From CAZKJL01 sp964611095 (GTDB lineage: Bacteria; Patescibacteriota; Gracilibacteria; Peribacterales; Peribacteraceae): a stretch of DNA of 64,000 nucleotides. Below, one piece after another: positions 16,441-24,641 of this stretch. The notes beneath the pieces were generated by a model. It made no database searches, was not told the origin of the DNA, and saw nothing but the letters and a program-made list of their open reading frames with translations. Positions within the stretch are counted from its first letter, which is position 1. Each line of letters opens with the position of its first letter. The stretch spans positions 124,001-188,000 of the forward strand of contig CAZSWJ010000001.1 in NCBI GenBank assembly GCA_964611095.1. Direction: 5' to 3'. The position numbers and the translations under genes are program-made.

Positions 16441-17274
16441 TGCTTAAAATATTTGCGCAACATATCGAAAGATATGAAGCTGATCTTTTGTCTTTCTTTT
16501 GAGCTTTATGAATTGTTCGACTGTGGTTAGCACGTGCAGTCCCTGTACCTGATCTTGTGCCATTTCCATGCCCTTCCCACCACAATGGAACCGCCGACCT
16601 CCCGGAACATGGTCGATGTGAATCTGATATTATGGCTTACGATAAACAAAAAATGAACACGTTGACGTGTATATTCCGGAGTGTCGCTAGTATATGATCT
16701 TTCAATGAATCATAAACAATGTCAATAATCTGCTCTTTTCCTGCCACAAGCCTCGAATGTCGTTGGGATTTCAGTCGTGGTGAATGACGGGAATGCTGCT
16801 CCCGACGCGTCAGGATCGGCTTCCATGTCACTTGGCTACGACGCATCGGCTCGTATGTGACGGATCTTTTTCCGTATCACAGCCGTATCTGTTCTGCAGG
16901 CCAGCAAAGTCGTGTCGCAGTGCATCGAATGTTGCTGATTTTTTATTACATGGCACCACGTGTATCGTTCGGTCAAGAATGTGTCTCTGTGCCGAGTGCA
17001 TGCGAAATGTCATCGATGCAGTGCCGGAGCCATTTTTTTATTGTCAGTCGCGGAATATTTTCCGTATCGGATGTCTTTGATCTTTTGCCGTTTCACAGGG
17101 CTGGAGTGTCGAGTGCTCATCAAAGCGCATTTCGTACAGAATTCAATGAGCCCTGCTGCAAGCCAAAAAGCCGCAGCATGTATTCTGCAATATACATCGT
17201 ATCGCATCAGGATGATCTTCTTGCCGCTGGAATGGCAGTGCTGATACGCTCTTTTCGCTTTCCCCAGCTCAACG
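16441..17274. other. Long intergenic region without a convincing gene
   Basis: About 830 bases between divergent genes. Base composition is more AT-rich than the flanks. Short overlapping frames exist on both strands, but none has the composition or start context of the neighbours. I see no tRNA, no repeat array and no strong terminator. It may hold promoter and regulatory DNA or a non-coding RNA, but I cannot support a specific one. Confidence 0.5.
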
Positions 17275-18294
17275 ATGAGAACTTCGCTCAACCTACGTCT
17301 CGCTGCTCTCTGCACTGCCGTCCTCTGCGCCGTGCCCCTCGTTGCCCAAGCTCAGACATTCAAAGATATTCCGGCCGACAGCCCGGTTGCGCCCGCCGCC
17401 GAGTACTTGAGGTCGAAGGGCATCGTCCAATCGTCCGAAACCTTCAACCCGAACGGGAAGCTGACGCGTGCTCAGGTCGCCAAAATTCTCGTTTCCACGC
17501 TCATGAGCGCCGATGAGCTCGCCAAGATCACCTCATCGACGTTCTCCGACGTTCCGTCAGGCGAGTGGTACGTTTCCTACGTGGAGGCCGCGCGAAAATT
17601 GGGCATCGTGGACAGCGCCGCGACGTTCAATCCCAACGGAGCAGTCACGAAGGCGGGCTTCCTCAAGATGCTCTTTAAGAGCAAAAAAATCGATTACGCT
17701 TCGGCGTTTTCCGATTTCACCAAACCCCTCTCCTCCGATGTGAAGCTCACGTCCGATTGGTACTACTCCATCATGCGGTACGCGCTCTCATCGTCCGTCA
17801 CCGCAGTCACCAAAGAAGGTTTGCTGAGTCCTGCACGCGAGCTGACGCGCGGGGACATGGCGGTGCTGTACTACCGCTTGGATATGTATAAGGCAGGCCG
17901 CCGCACGCAGGCACTCTTGTCCCAAGTGGAAACGGACATCGGCAACGTGCTCCAGATGCTCGACGCCAAGAGCGTGGAGCAGGCGGAATGGGCATCCAAC
18001 CGTGCCATCATCACTGCGCGCGGCGCGCTCGCAGCCAAGCCCGATGAGCCCATCGTCAAGGGGGCGGTGAAAGTTTCCGAAGGATTCCAGTTCCTCATGA
18101 CCGGTTACAAAGCAGGCGTTGCCGGTAAGTTGGATGAGGTCATTGCCGCTTCAAAAGAAGCCTACGCTTCGGCCGAGAAGGCAAAGGGATTCGCTCCGGG
18201 CCTTGCCACGATCGCGGGGCAAATGCAGACCATTGCCAAGAACATGGCCGATGAGGCCCGCGCTCTCAAGGCGAATCCCGCCCCGGTGCAATAA
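17275..18294 (+). CDS. SLH-domain exported protein
   Basis: 339 residues. Signal peptide of about 26 residues (LRLAALCTAVLCAVPLVAQAQ). Three S-layer-homology units follow: TFKDIPADSPVAPAAEYLRSKGIV, TFSDVPSGEWYVSYVEAARKLGIV with FNPNGAVTKAGFLKML, and a third, more diverged one ending ELTRGDMAVLYYRL. The last about 120 residues are alpha-helical (VETDIGNVLQMLDAKSVEQAEW), perhaps a coiled coil. SLH units hold proteins to secondary cell-wall polymers, so this protein should be bound to the wall beneath or within the S-layer. The stop touches the stop of the convergent aminotransferase with no spacer. Confidence 0.9.
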   Translation: MRTSLNLRLAALCTAVLCAVPLVAQAQTFKDIPADSPVAPAAEYLRSKGIVQSSETFNPNGKLTRAQVAKILVSTLMSADELAKITSSTFSDVPSGEWYVSYVEAARKLGIVDSAATFNPNGAVTKAGFLKMLFKSKKIDYASAFSDFTKPLSSDVKLTSDWYYSIMRYALSSSVTAVTKEGLLSPARELTRGDMAVLYYRLDMYKAGRRTQALLSQVETDIGNVLQMLDAKSVEQAEWASNRAIITARGALAAKPDEPIVKGAVKVSEGFQFLMTGYKAGVAGKLDEVIAASKEAYASAEKAKGFAPGLATIAGQMQTIAKNMADEARALKANPAPVQ

Positions 18295-19128
18295 TCAGCA
18301 GCCGTGTGTCGCTAAAAAATCGTTGAAGTGTCGCATGAGTTCCTTGAGCGTTTCGGGCACACCGATTTCCGTATCATCGATTGTCGAGAGCGGCATGATT
18401 TTCGATGACGTGCTCGTGAGAAATGCGCCGTCGTAGTTTTTGAGATCGCCGAGTGCGATATCGCCTTCACGCACCTCGAATCCGTTTGCTCGTGCGACAT
18501 CGAGCACGTGCTTCATCGTGACACCTTCCAAGATTTCTTTTCGCGGCGCGCCCGTGATCGTCTTGCCTTTGATCACGAAGAAATTGGTGCGCGTTCCTTC
18601 GGTGATGTAACCGGCTTTATTGATGAGAACGGCGTCGTAGCCTCCTGCCGCTTTAGCCCTTCTGTACGCCAAGTAACTCCCCAGCATGTTGAGCGTCTTC
18701 GCGTCCGGGAATTGGCGCTCGTACTCGGCCGAAATCGCCATGGCGCCTTTGACGTACAACTTCTTGTCGGGGAACAGCGGCATGAGCGGAAGGATGGAGA
18801 GGGTCGCATGCTTCGGTTCGCGCGCACCGATGAGCAGCATCTTCAGATTCATCGCATCACACGGACATTCGTCGATGAGTTTTTGCGTCCATTCGGCAAT
18901 CATCGCCGGAGTGAATGCATGATCAAGCCCGATCACCGTCGCCGAATGCATGAGACGTTCGATGTGTTCGCTCAAGAAGAGCGCTTTGCCGCGCACGACG
19001 CGAATGGATTCGTAGACGCCGAAACCGTACGCATATTCGATGCTCGAGAGCGATACCGTCGCTTGCTCCAGGGGCAAAATCTCACCGTTTCTGATGAAGG
19101 TCGTGAAAGCCACGAACGAACCATACAC
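18295..19128 (-). CDS. Class IV PLP aminotransferase (branched-chain / D-amino-acid type)
   Basis: 277 residues of the fold IV aminotransferase family (IlvE, D-amino acid aminotransferase, aminodeoxychorismate lyase). The start of the fold is seen in FIRNGEILPLEQATVSL, the cofactor region in YGFGVYESIRV, the PLP-binding Lys in AKTLNMLGS (K144), and the phosphate-binding and substrate stretch in YITEGTRTNFFVIKG. The enzyme is cytoplasmic and moves amino groups between amino acids and 2-oxo acids. Which substrate is used cannot be read from the sequence. The start is a GTG at 19128; a GTG five codons in is possible. No other branched-chain synthesis gene is nearby, so a stand-alone salvage or D-amino-acid role for the cell wall is possible. 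Confidence 0.88.
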   Translation of the reverse strand: MYGSFVAFTTFIRNGEILPLEQATVSLSSIEYAYGFGVYESIRVVRGKALFLSEHIERLMHSATVIGLDHAFTPAMIAEWTQKLIDECPCDAMNLKMLLIGAREPKHATLSILPLMPLFPDKKLYVKGAMAISAEYERQFPDAKTLNMLGSYLAYRRAKAAGGYDAVLINKAGYITEGTRTNFFVIKGKTITGAPRKEILEGVTMKHVLDVARANGFEVREGDIALGDLKNYDGAFLTSTSSKIMPLSTIDDTEIGVPETLKELMRHFNDFLATHGC

Positions 19129-19214
19129 ATTGACAGTGGCTCAGGGAAGCGGCGATGCGCCTTGTTCTTGGGCCCGAGACTTCGTAGCATCGGGTCATCT
19201 TCCCTCTTCACTCC

Positions 19215-19811
19215 ATGAACTACCGCGCATATGTCGCCGAACTCCTCGGCACGTTCCTCTTGGCACTCCTCGTGCACCTCGCCATTCAGGGCAACTTCCC
19301 GACACCCGTACCGTTCATCGCCGGTCTCACGCTCGGCCTTGTGGTGTACATGCTCGGCGGTATCAGCGGAGCCCACGTGAATCCTGCCGTCACCATCGGC
19401 CTTGCCAGCATCGGCAAAGTCTCGGTGAAGGACGCCTGCGGTTACGTCATCGCACAGTTCATCGGAGCATTCCTCGCTCTCAAGCTCGGTAACGCCATGC
19501 TCGGCGCGCCGCTCCTCCTCAATGCAGGTAACACGCTGTGGATCGGCATCGCCGAAGCGTTGGGTGCCGCAGTTCTGGTCCTCGGAGTCTCCTCCGTGGT
19601 CCACGGCAAAGCTCCCGCTCCCGCATCCGGTCTCACCATCGGTACGGCCCTTGCGCTCGGTGCATACGCCGCATCCACGCTGAGCAACGGTGTCTTAAAC
19701 CCCGCCGTCGCTCTCGGCATCGGCTCACTCTCGCTCGCATACGTCCTTGGTCCCATCGTTGGCGGAGTTCTCGCTGCGTGGGGATACAAGTGGCTCGCTC
19801 ACGCTCGCTAA
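19215..19811 (+). CDS. MIP-family channel (aquaporin/glycerol facilitator)
   Basis: 198 residues with six membrane segments. The first half-helix motif is GAHVNPAVT (N56-P-A), the second GVLNPAVALG (N162-P-A). In most aquaporins the second motif is NPARxxG, whose Arg forms the selectivity filter; here Val takes its place, so the pore should be wider or less polar. The protein is short for the family but complete. It probably lets water, glycerol or other small neutral solutes through the cytoplasmic membrane. The stop overlaps by four bases the stop of the small convergent gene. The ATG is preceded by a pyrimidine-rich leader and has no Shine-Dalgarno sequence. Confidence 0.9.
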   Translation: MNYRAYVAELLGTFLLALLVHLAIQGNFPTPVPFIAGLTLGLVVYMLGGISGAHVNPAVTIGLASIGKVSVKDACGYVIAQFIGAFLALKLGNAMLGAPLLLNAGNTLWIGIAEALGAAVLVLGVSSVVHGKAPAPASGLTIGTALALGAYAASTLSNGVLNPAVALGIGSLSLAYVLGPIVGGVLAAWGYKWLAHAR

Positions 19812-20044
19812 AGCGGGATATTCCCGAGCAACGAGAGTACAAGATTCCTGCGCTCCTCCTCCATGCCTTCGATGGCATGTTGCACCTCCGCCTCGGAGTA
19901 CACGCTGACGAGCCTGTTCACGATTCCTTGGTCCTGCGCTGCGGATTCCGGTGTTCCTTTCAAGACGCCAAGACGCCGCAAAATATCCGCCCTTTGTTGT
20001 GAGTCCACACTTGGTAAATGATTTTCCTGAGGGAGCTCCGACAT
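19808..20044 (-). CDS. Small hypothetical protein
   Basis: 78 residues, no family recognised. The protein is polar and likely helical (RADILRRLGVLKGTPESAAQ, EAEVQHAIEGMEEERRNLVL). The longest frame opens further upstream at 20236 but would overlap tRNA-Trp, so the ATG at 20044 (MSELPQENHLPS) is chosen; a weak AAGGAAA lies about 14 bases before it. The stop overlaps the stop of the MIP gene. Composition supports a real but undefined protein. Confidence 0.6.
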   Translation of the reverse strand: MSELPQENHLPSVDSQQRADILRRLGVLKGTPESAAQDQGIVNRLVSVYSEAEVQHAIEGMEEERRNLVLSLLGNIPL

Positions 20045-20199
20045 ACAGCTCAGTATTTCCTTCTTTTTGGGGAAGTCAAAGGAACGGAGGCACTCGTTGC
20101 ATGCATGGCTCTGCTCAGCACAAAAGCAAACTCTCGGCTTGCCGCAGCCTCCCCAACGCCCGTATGCTCTCCCGGCGATTGTTCCTTTCACCGTTGCGT

Positions 20200-20275
20200 A
20201 GGCGCGTAGCTCAGTTGGTAGAGCACAGGTCTCCAAAACCTGGGGTCGTAGGTTCGATCCCTACCGCGCCTGCCA
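20200..20275 (+). tRNA. trnW: tRNA-Trp (anticodon CCA)
   Basis: A full cloverleaf: acceptor AGGCGCG with CGCGCCT, anticodon stem CAGGT/ACCTG around CTCCAAA (anticodon CCA), and T arm GTAGG-TTCGATC-CCTAC. The discriminator is G and the CCA end is encoded in the DNA. It lies between the 3' end of topA (convergent) and the small gene at 19808-20044. Confidence 0.97.
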
Positions 20276-20287
20276 TTTATATCGCCA

Positions 20288-22657
20288 TTACTCGGCCTTC
20301 TTCTTCCATCCGCCGCGGCCCTTCCACTTGCTGGGGCCGGCTTCGCGCTTGCGCTTGAGCAGTGCTGCGGCGTCTTCCAGCGTGAGCGTTGCGGGGTCGA
20401 ACTTCTTTCCGACGGATGCGTTCGTGGTGCCGTCCGTGACGTACGGTCCGAAGCGGCCGTCCTTCATTTTGATCTCAGCCTTCGTCTCGGGGTCGATGCC
20501 GAGGACTTTGGCCGGCGTGTTGGCTTTCTGAATCTTCTCGGTGAGGTACTTCTTGGCGAGTTCGTTGTCCACATTGAACGGGTGCTGGTCTTTCGGGATC
20601 GATGCCGACGTTTCACCGGCCTTCAGGTACGGCCCGAAGCGGCCAAGGTGAAGTTCAATGACATTACCCGCGTCATCCTTCCCGAGCTGACGGGGGAACG
20701 ACAGGAGGGCCTTTGCTTCATCGAGCGTCACGGTATCGGGTGACATGCCCTTGAAGAGCGATGCGGCCTTGGGCTTCTCCTTCTTTCCTTTCTCTTTGTC
20801 CCAGAGCCCCAGCTGCACGTAGGCGCCGAAGCGGCCCGTGCGGACGACGATGGGGAGTCCCGTCTCTTCGTCTTTGCCGAGTTCACGATCCTTGAGCACG
20901 TCTTCCTTCTTGATCTCTTTCGTCTTGGAATCGACGAGTTTCTTGAACGGTCCGTAGAAACTCTTCATGAACGGCACCCAGTCCTCTTTGCCTTCGGCGA
21001 TTTCGTCGAGCTGCTCTTCCATGCGCGCCGTGAACTTCAGGTCCACGATGTCGGTGAAGTGCTCGGCGAGGAGGTCGGTGACGGTGAACGCGATATCTTC
21101 GGGCTGCAGCTGCTTACCTTCTTTGCGGATGTAGCCGCGCTGCTGCACGGTGTGGATGGTGGGAGCGTAGGTGCTCGGTCGTCCGATCCCCTCCTCTTCC
21201 AATTTCTTCACCAAGCTCGCTTCCGTGTAGCGGGCGGGCGGCTTCGTGAAGTGCTGCTCGGGTGCGAGTTCCTCCAGGTCGAGCTTCTCGTCCTTGGCGA
21301 GCTCGGGCAGGAACTTCTCACCATCGGCTTCACCGGCGGCCTTTTCTTTTTCGATCTGATCTTCGTCCTTGTCTTCGAAGTACACGCGGAGGAATCCGTC
21401 GAACAGCACGGTCTGTCCCGTGGCGCGGAAGATGTAGTCCGTGCCTCCGCCGCTCACAGCGATGTTGGCACCGACGCGCTTGAGTTCGGCGGCGGCCATC
21501 TGTGTCGCCATCGTGCGGTTCCAGATGAGCGTGTAGAGCTTGAGCTGCTGCTCATCGAGCGCACCCGCGACGGACGTCGGCGTGCGGCTCACTTCGGTGG
21601 GGCGAATTGCTTCGTGCGCTTCTTGTGCACCTTTGGCCTTCGTCTTGTACGTGCGGGGTTCGCTGAGTACATACTCGCGGCCGTACAAATTTTGGATCGA
21701 TGCTTTGGTGTCCGCGAGAGCTTTCTCGCTCAAGTTCACCGAGTCGGTACGCATGTACGTGATGAGACCGTGCGTCCCCTCCCCTTTTCCGAGGTTCACA
21801 CCTTCGTACAGCTGCTGCGCCACCACCATCGTCTGTCGTACCGAGAAACCAAGTTTGCGTGCGGCTTCCTGTTGGAGCGTGGAGGTCGTGAACGGCGGGG
21901 GAGGCGTCTTCTTGAGCTCCTTCACGTCCACCGATTGCACGGCGAACGGTTTGCCGTCGACATCCTTCACCACTTTGTCGGACTCTTCTTGCGACACGGG
22001 GACGAACGCTTTTCCATCTTTTTCTTTTAAGTCGGCACTGAACGTTTCACCACTCCCTTTTTTGAGGTTGGCCTGAATGGTCCAGTATTCCTCGGCTTTG
22101 AACGCGCGGATTTCACGCTCACGGTCCACAATCAAACGAACGGCCACGGATTGCACACGACCTGCGGAAAGTCCGCGGTACACCTTCTTCCAGAGGAACG
22201 GAGAAAGCGTGTAACCCACGAGACGGTCCAAAACACGACGGGCCTGCTGCGCGTGCACGAGTTTCATGTCGAGCGTGCGCGGGTGAGCGATGGCTTCCTT
22301 GATGGCGGATTCGGTGATTTCGTGGAAGACGATGCGGTTGATGTTCTCCGGGTTCTTCACTTTGAGCGCAGCCAAAAGATGCCATCCGATCGCCTCTCCT
22401 TCCCGATCTTCATCGGTAGCGATCCAGAGAGAGTCCGCTTTCTTGAGTGCCGCTTTCAGATTTTTCACCGTGGTCGCCTTCTCTTTCGGCACCACGTACT
22501 CGGGTTCGAATTCGTGTTCGGTATCGATACCGAGCGTGCTCGTGGGGAGGTCACGGATATGACCCATGCTGGACTCCACGATGTAGTCCTTCCCCAAAAA
22601 CCGTTTGATGGTTTTGGCCTTGGTTGGGCTTTCGACGATGACTAAATGGGTCGGCAT
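20288..22657 (-). CDS. topA: DNA topoisomerase I
   Basis: 789 residues from the ATG at 22657, which gives the usual start MPTHLVIVESPTKAKT. Upstream ATGs at 22672 and 22696 would add an atypical tail. The TOPRIM domain includes VIVESPTKAKTI and WIATDEDREGEAIGWH; the active-site Tyr is Y301 in LITYMRTDS. The C-terminus carries three topoisomerase C-terminal repeats (GRFGAYVQLG, GRFGPYLKAGE, GRFGPYVTDG) and ends in a basic Lys/Arg-rich tail, with no Cys4 zinc fingers. The enzyme relaxes negative supercoils during transcription and replication. A TTGACA -35 (22696-22691) and a GATGCT -10 (22673-22668), 17 bases apart, leave only a few bases of leader. Confidence 0.97.
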   Translation of the reverse strand: MPTHLVIVESPTKAKTIKRFLGKDYIVESSMGHIRDLPTSTLGIDTEHEFEPEYVVPKEKATTVKNLKAALKKADSLWIATDEDREGEAIGWHLLAALKVKNPENINRIVFHEITESAIKEAIAHPRTLDMKLVHAQQARRVLDRLVGYTLSPFLWKKVYRGLSAGRVQSVAVRLIVDREREIRAFKAEEYWTIQANLKKGSGETFSADLKEKDGKAFVPVSQEESDKVVKDVDGKPFAVQSVDVKELKKTPPPPFTTSTLQQEAARKLGFSVRQTMVVAQQLYEGVNLGKGEGTHGLITYMRTDSVNLSEKALADTKASIQNLYGREYVLSEPRTYKTKAKGAQEAHEAIRPTEVSRTPTSVAGALDEQQLKLYTLIWNRTMATQMAAAELKRVGANIAVSGGGTDYIFRATGQTVLFDGFLRVYFEDKDEDQIEKEKAAGEADGEKFLPELAKDEKLDLEELAPEQHFTKPPARYTEASLVKKLEEEGIGRPSTYAPTIHTVQQRGYIRKEGKQLQPEDIAFTVTDLLAEHFTDIVDLKFTARMEEQLDEIAEGKEDWVPFMKSFYGPFKKLVDSKTKEIKKEDVLKDRELGKDEETGLPIVVRTGRFGAYVQLGLWDKEKGKKEKPKAASLFKGMSPDTVTLDEAKALLSFPRQLGKDDAGNVIELHLGRFGPYLKAGETSASIPKDQHPFNVDNELAKKYLTEKIQKANTPAKVLGIDPETKAEIKMKDGRFGPYVTDGTTNASVGKKFDPATLTLEDAAALLKRKREAGPSKWKGRGGWKKKAE

Positions 22658-22667
22658 GCGTGCGGAG

Positions 22668-22696
22668 AGCATCGGGGATGGGGGGCGGTTTGTCAA
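22668..22696 (-). promoter_or_regulatory. topA promoter
   Basis: Minus-strand TTGACA, 17-base spacer, GATGCT. The -35 is perfect and the -10 is weak. The predicted start point lies about four bases before the ATG. Confidence 0.55.
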
Positions 22697-22741
22697 AGTA
22701 CGGAGAGCGGGTGGATGTTTTTCTTTGATCGATGTGGCGCC

Positions 22742-22814
22742 TAGCGGTGAGCGGGTAGCGGGTAGGGGCGAGGAGAAATTTTCTATCCGCCAACCGCTAC
22801 TCGCTACTCGCTCG
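22742..22814. repeat. GCGGGTA-type long inverted repeat (copy 2)
   Basis: Left arm GCGGTGA GCGGGTA GCGGGTA, right arm CCGCCAA CCGCTAC TCGCTAC TCGCTCG, with an AT-rich loop. It lies between two divergent genes (topA and HU), so it cannot serve simply as a transcription terminator. The rest of 22658-23031 holds the two promoters and nothing else I can identify. Confidence 0.85.
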
Positions 22815-22970
22815 TATGTGCGTCGCTTGCATTGACTCGCCTAATTTTTAGTATCCCACAATGCATCGACTTTTCCGCTTGTACTCACGATGTATTCTTG
22901 AATTTTGGCTTCTACAAGCCACAATCATTTTTGATTCACGATTGCAAGGCCATTGCAACTGATTTTTGGC

Positions 22971-22998
22971 TTGCAGCAGCGCTCTGCGGCAGTACAAT
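22971..22998 (+). promoter_or_regulatory. HU gene promoter
   Basis: TTGCAG (22971-22976), 16-base spacer, TACAAT (22993-22998). The start point near 23005 gives a leader of about 27 bases, pyrimidine-rich and without a Shine-Dalgarno sequence. Confidence 0.65.
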
Positions 22999-23031
22999 TC
23001 TTTTCGTATTATTTCTTACCCCCTCAGTTCC

Positions 23032-23307
23032 ATGTCCAAGCAGGATCTTATCGCCGCAATTGCGGACGCTGCCGGCATCACGAAGCGTGCTGCCTCCGAC
23101 GCCCTCGAGGCTCTCATTGGTACCATCACCAAGGAGCTCAAGAAGGGTCACAATGTTACGGTAACGGGCTTCGGCACGTTCCGCGTTTCCAAGCGCCAGG
23201 CTCGCATGGGTGTCAACCCCCGCAACCCGACGCAGAAGATCTCCATCCCCGCGATGAAGGTCCCGTCCTTCAAGGCCGGCAAGACGCTCAAGGACGCCGT
23301 TCGTTAA
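23032..23307 (+). CDS. hup: HU-family DNA-binding protein
   Basis: 91 residues, standard HU length. It opens MSKQDLIAAIADAAGITKRA, with the conserved GFGTFRVSKRQARMGVNPRN arm that enters the minor groove and the closing VPSFKAGKTLKDAV. It bends and compacts DNA as a dimer. The ORF could be extended upstream, but the HU start is unambiguous. It is transcribed alone: a promoter lies upstream and an intrinsic terminator follows. Confidence 0.96.
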   Translation: MSKQDLIAAIADAAGITKRAASDALEALIGTITKELKKGHNVTVTGFGTFRVSKRQARMGVNPRNPTQKISIPAMKVPSFKAGKTLKDAVR

Positions 23308-23330
23308 TCGACTTTTCCGTTCTGAAATCG

Positions 23331-23362
23331 AAGAGGGGTTGCCGTAAGGCTCCCCTCTTTTT
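23331..23362 (+). terminator. Intrinsic terminator of the HU gene
   Basis: AAGAGGGG (23331-23338) pairs with CCCCTCTT (23352-23359), followed by a T-run. Confidence 0.85.
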
Positions 23363-23370
23363 GGTGTGCA

Positions 23371-23443
23371 GAGGCGGGTAGCGCATAGCGGTTAGCGGGT
23401 AGGTTACAATTTCTACTCGCCACTCGCCAATCGCTACTCGCCG
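23371..23443. repeat. GCGGGTA-type long inverted repeat (copy 3)
   Basis: Left arm GCGGGTA GCGCATA GCGGTTA GCGGGTA; right arm TACTCGC CACTCGC CAATCGC TACTCGC. It directly follows the HU terminator and precedes the RhuM-Fic gene. Confidence 0.85.
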
Positions 23444-23472
23444 TTCGGTCAACTCTCTATTAAGATTCATCC

Positions 23473-24465
23473 ATGAAGACAGCATCAGCACCCGCCGGCG
23501 ACCTCGTCATTTACCAAGCGAAAGACGGTGCCGTGAAGCTCGATATCAAGCTGGAAGGGGACACCGTGTGGCTGCCGCAATCGGACATCGCCGCGCTCTT
23601 TTCCGTGAACGTTCCGGCCGTCTCCAAGCACATCAAGAATATCTACAAAGATGGCGAACTGGAGCCAAAAGCAACTCTTTCCAAAATGGAAACGGTTCGC
23701 AAAGAAGGGAAGAGGGAAGTGAAGCGCAGCGTCGACATTTTCAACCTCGATATGGTGCTCAGCATCGGGTACCGCGTGAACTCCAAGCGCGCCACGCAGT
23801 TCCGCATTTGGGCGACGCAACTGCTCAAGCAGCATCTCACGAAAGGCTACACGCTCAACGCGCATCGTCTTGAGGGCGCCAAGATCGCCGAGCTCAAGTC
23901 AGCGGTCTCGCTCATCCGCCGCGCGATGGATAAAAAACAACTCACCGGCGACGAGTCGGCGGGGCTCCTCAAGATCATCACCGAGTATGCCGGAACATGG
24001 GTGATGCTCGACCAATTCGAGAAGGCCACGCTCGAACTTCCGGCCAACGGACGTTCGTCGAAATACGTGCTCACGCACGAGGAGGCGCAGACCGTCGTGC
24101 GTGCGCTCAAGAAGCACGTCATGCGTCAGCGTCCGAGCGACGAAACGTTCGGCGTCGAGAGGGGAGACGAATTCAAGACGACGCTGGAAACGGCTCTGGC
24201 AAGCGGAAAAACGGTAGAGGAGCGCGCCGCACATTTGCTCTACGACATCACGAAAAATCATCCCTTCGAGGACGGCAACAAACGCATCGCGGTGTTCCTG
24301 TTCATCGTCTACCTCACGCGCACAAACTCCGTGAGCGCATGGGACGGAGAGAGAAAATTCAACGACAGTTCTTTGGTGGCGCTCGTGCTCCTCATCGCCG
24401 AGAGCGAGCCCAAAGACAAAGAGCTCATCATGAAGCTCGTGATGAATTTCGTGCACGGCAAATAA
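23473..24465 (+). CDS. RhuM-type virulence protein fused to a Fic/Doc domain
   Basis: 330 residues. The N-terminal about 130 residues form the RhuM (virulence) domain: VWLPQSDIAALFSVNVPAVS, HIKNIYKDGEL, VDIFNLDMVLSIGYRVNS, TQFRIWATQLLKQHLTKGY. A helical linker follows. The C-terminal about 130 residues are a Doc-like Fic domain whose active loop reads NHPFEDGNKRIAVF (HxFxDGNKR), so catalytic His and nucleotide-binding residues are intact. Fic/Doc enzymes transfer AMP or phosphate from nucleotides to proteins, and such fusions are often part of toxin-antitoxin or defence loci. No separate antitoxin gene is adjacent. A TAAGAT six bases before the ATG could be a -10 of a leaderless message. It is flanked by two different inverted repeats. 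Confidence 0.9.
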   Translation: MKTASAPAGDLVIYQAKDGAVKLDIKLEGDTVWLPQSDIAALFSVNVPAVSKHIKNIYKDGELEPKATLSKMETVRKEGKREVKRSVDIFNLDMVLSIGYRVNSKRATQFRIWATQLLKQHLTKGYTLNAHRLEGAKIAELKSAVSLIRRAMDKKQLTGDESAGLLKIITEYAGTWVMLDQFEKATLELPANGRSSKYVLTHEEAQTVVRALKKHVMRQRPSDETFGVERGDEFKTTLETALASGKTVEERAAHLLYDITKNHPFEDGNKRIAVFLFIVYLTRTNSVSAWDGERKFNDSSLVALVLLIAESEPKDKELIMKLVMNFVHGK

Positions 24466-24624
24466 AAGTACGGAAGTACCAAAGTAAAAAAGTGCGGAAG
24501 TTCGAAAGTACGGAAGCTAAAGAGTGTATCTTTCGATGCTTGCAGGAAAATATACTTTCGCACTTCTGGCACTTACGCACTTTCCACTTCCAAGCGTCTG
24601 CCACTTTCGCACTTTCCACTTCCT
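24466..24624. repeat. AAGTACGG-type long inverted repeat (copy 1)
   Basis: The left part is made of words such as AAGTACGG, AAGTACC, AAGTGCGG, AAGTTCG, AAAGTACGG. The right part has CTTTCGCACTT, CACTTACGCACTT, CACTTCC, CACTTTCGCACTTT. Arms are imperfect and the whole spans the complete gap between two genes read in the same direction. Confidence 0.8.
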
Positions 24625-24641
24625 CGCTATTCTTCCTCGGC

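Noticed and set aside
16637..17516. Small overlapping reading frames in the 16.4-17.3 kb region
   Set aside because: They overlap each other on both strands, have poor start contexts and no protein-like composition.
22742..22814. CRISPR-like array from repeated GCGGGTA words
   Set aside because: Units are seven bases without spacers and are arranged as an inverted repeat; no cas genes are present.
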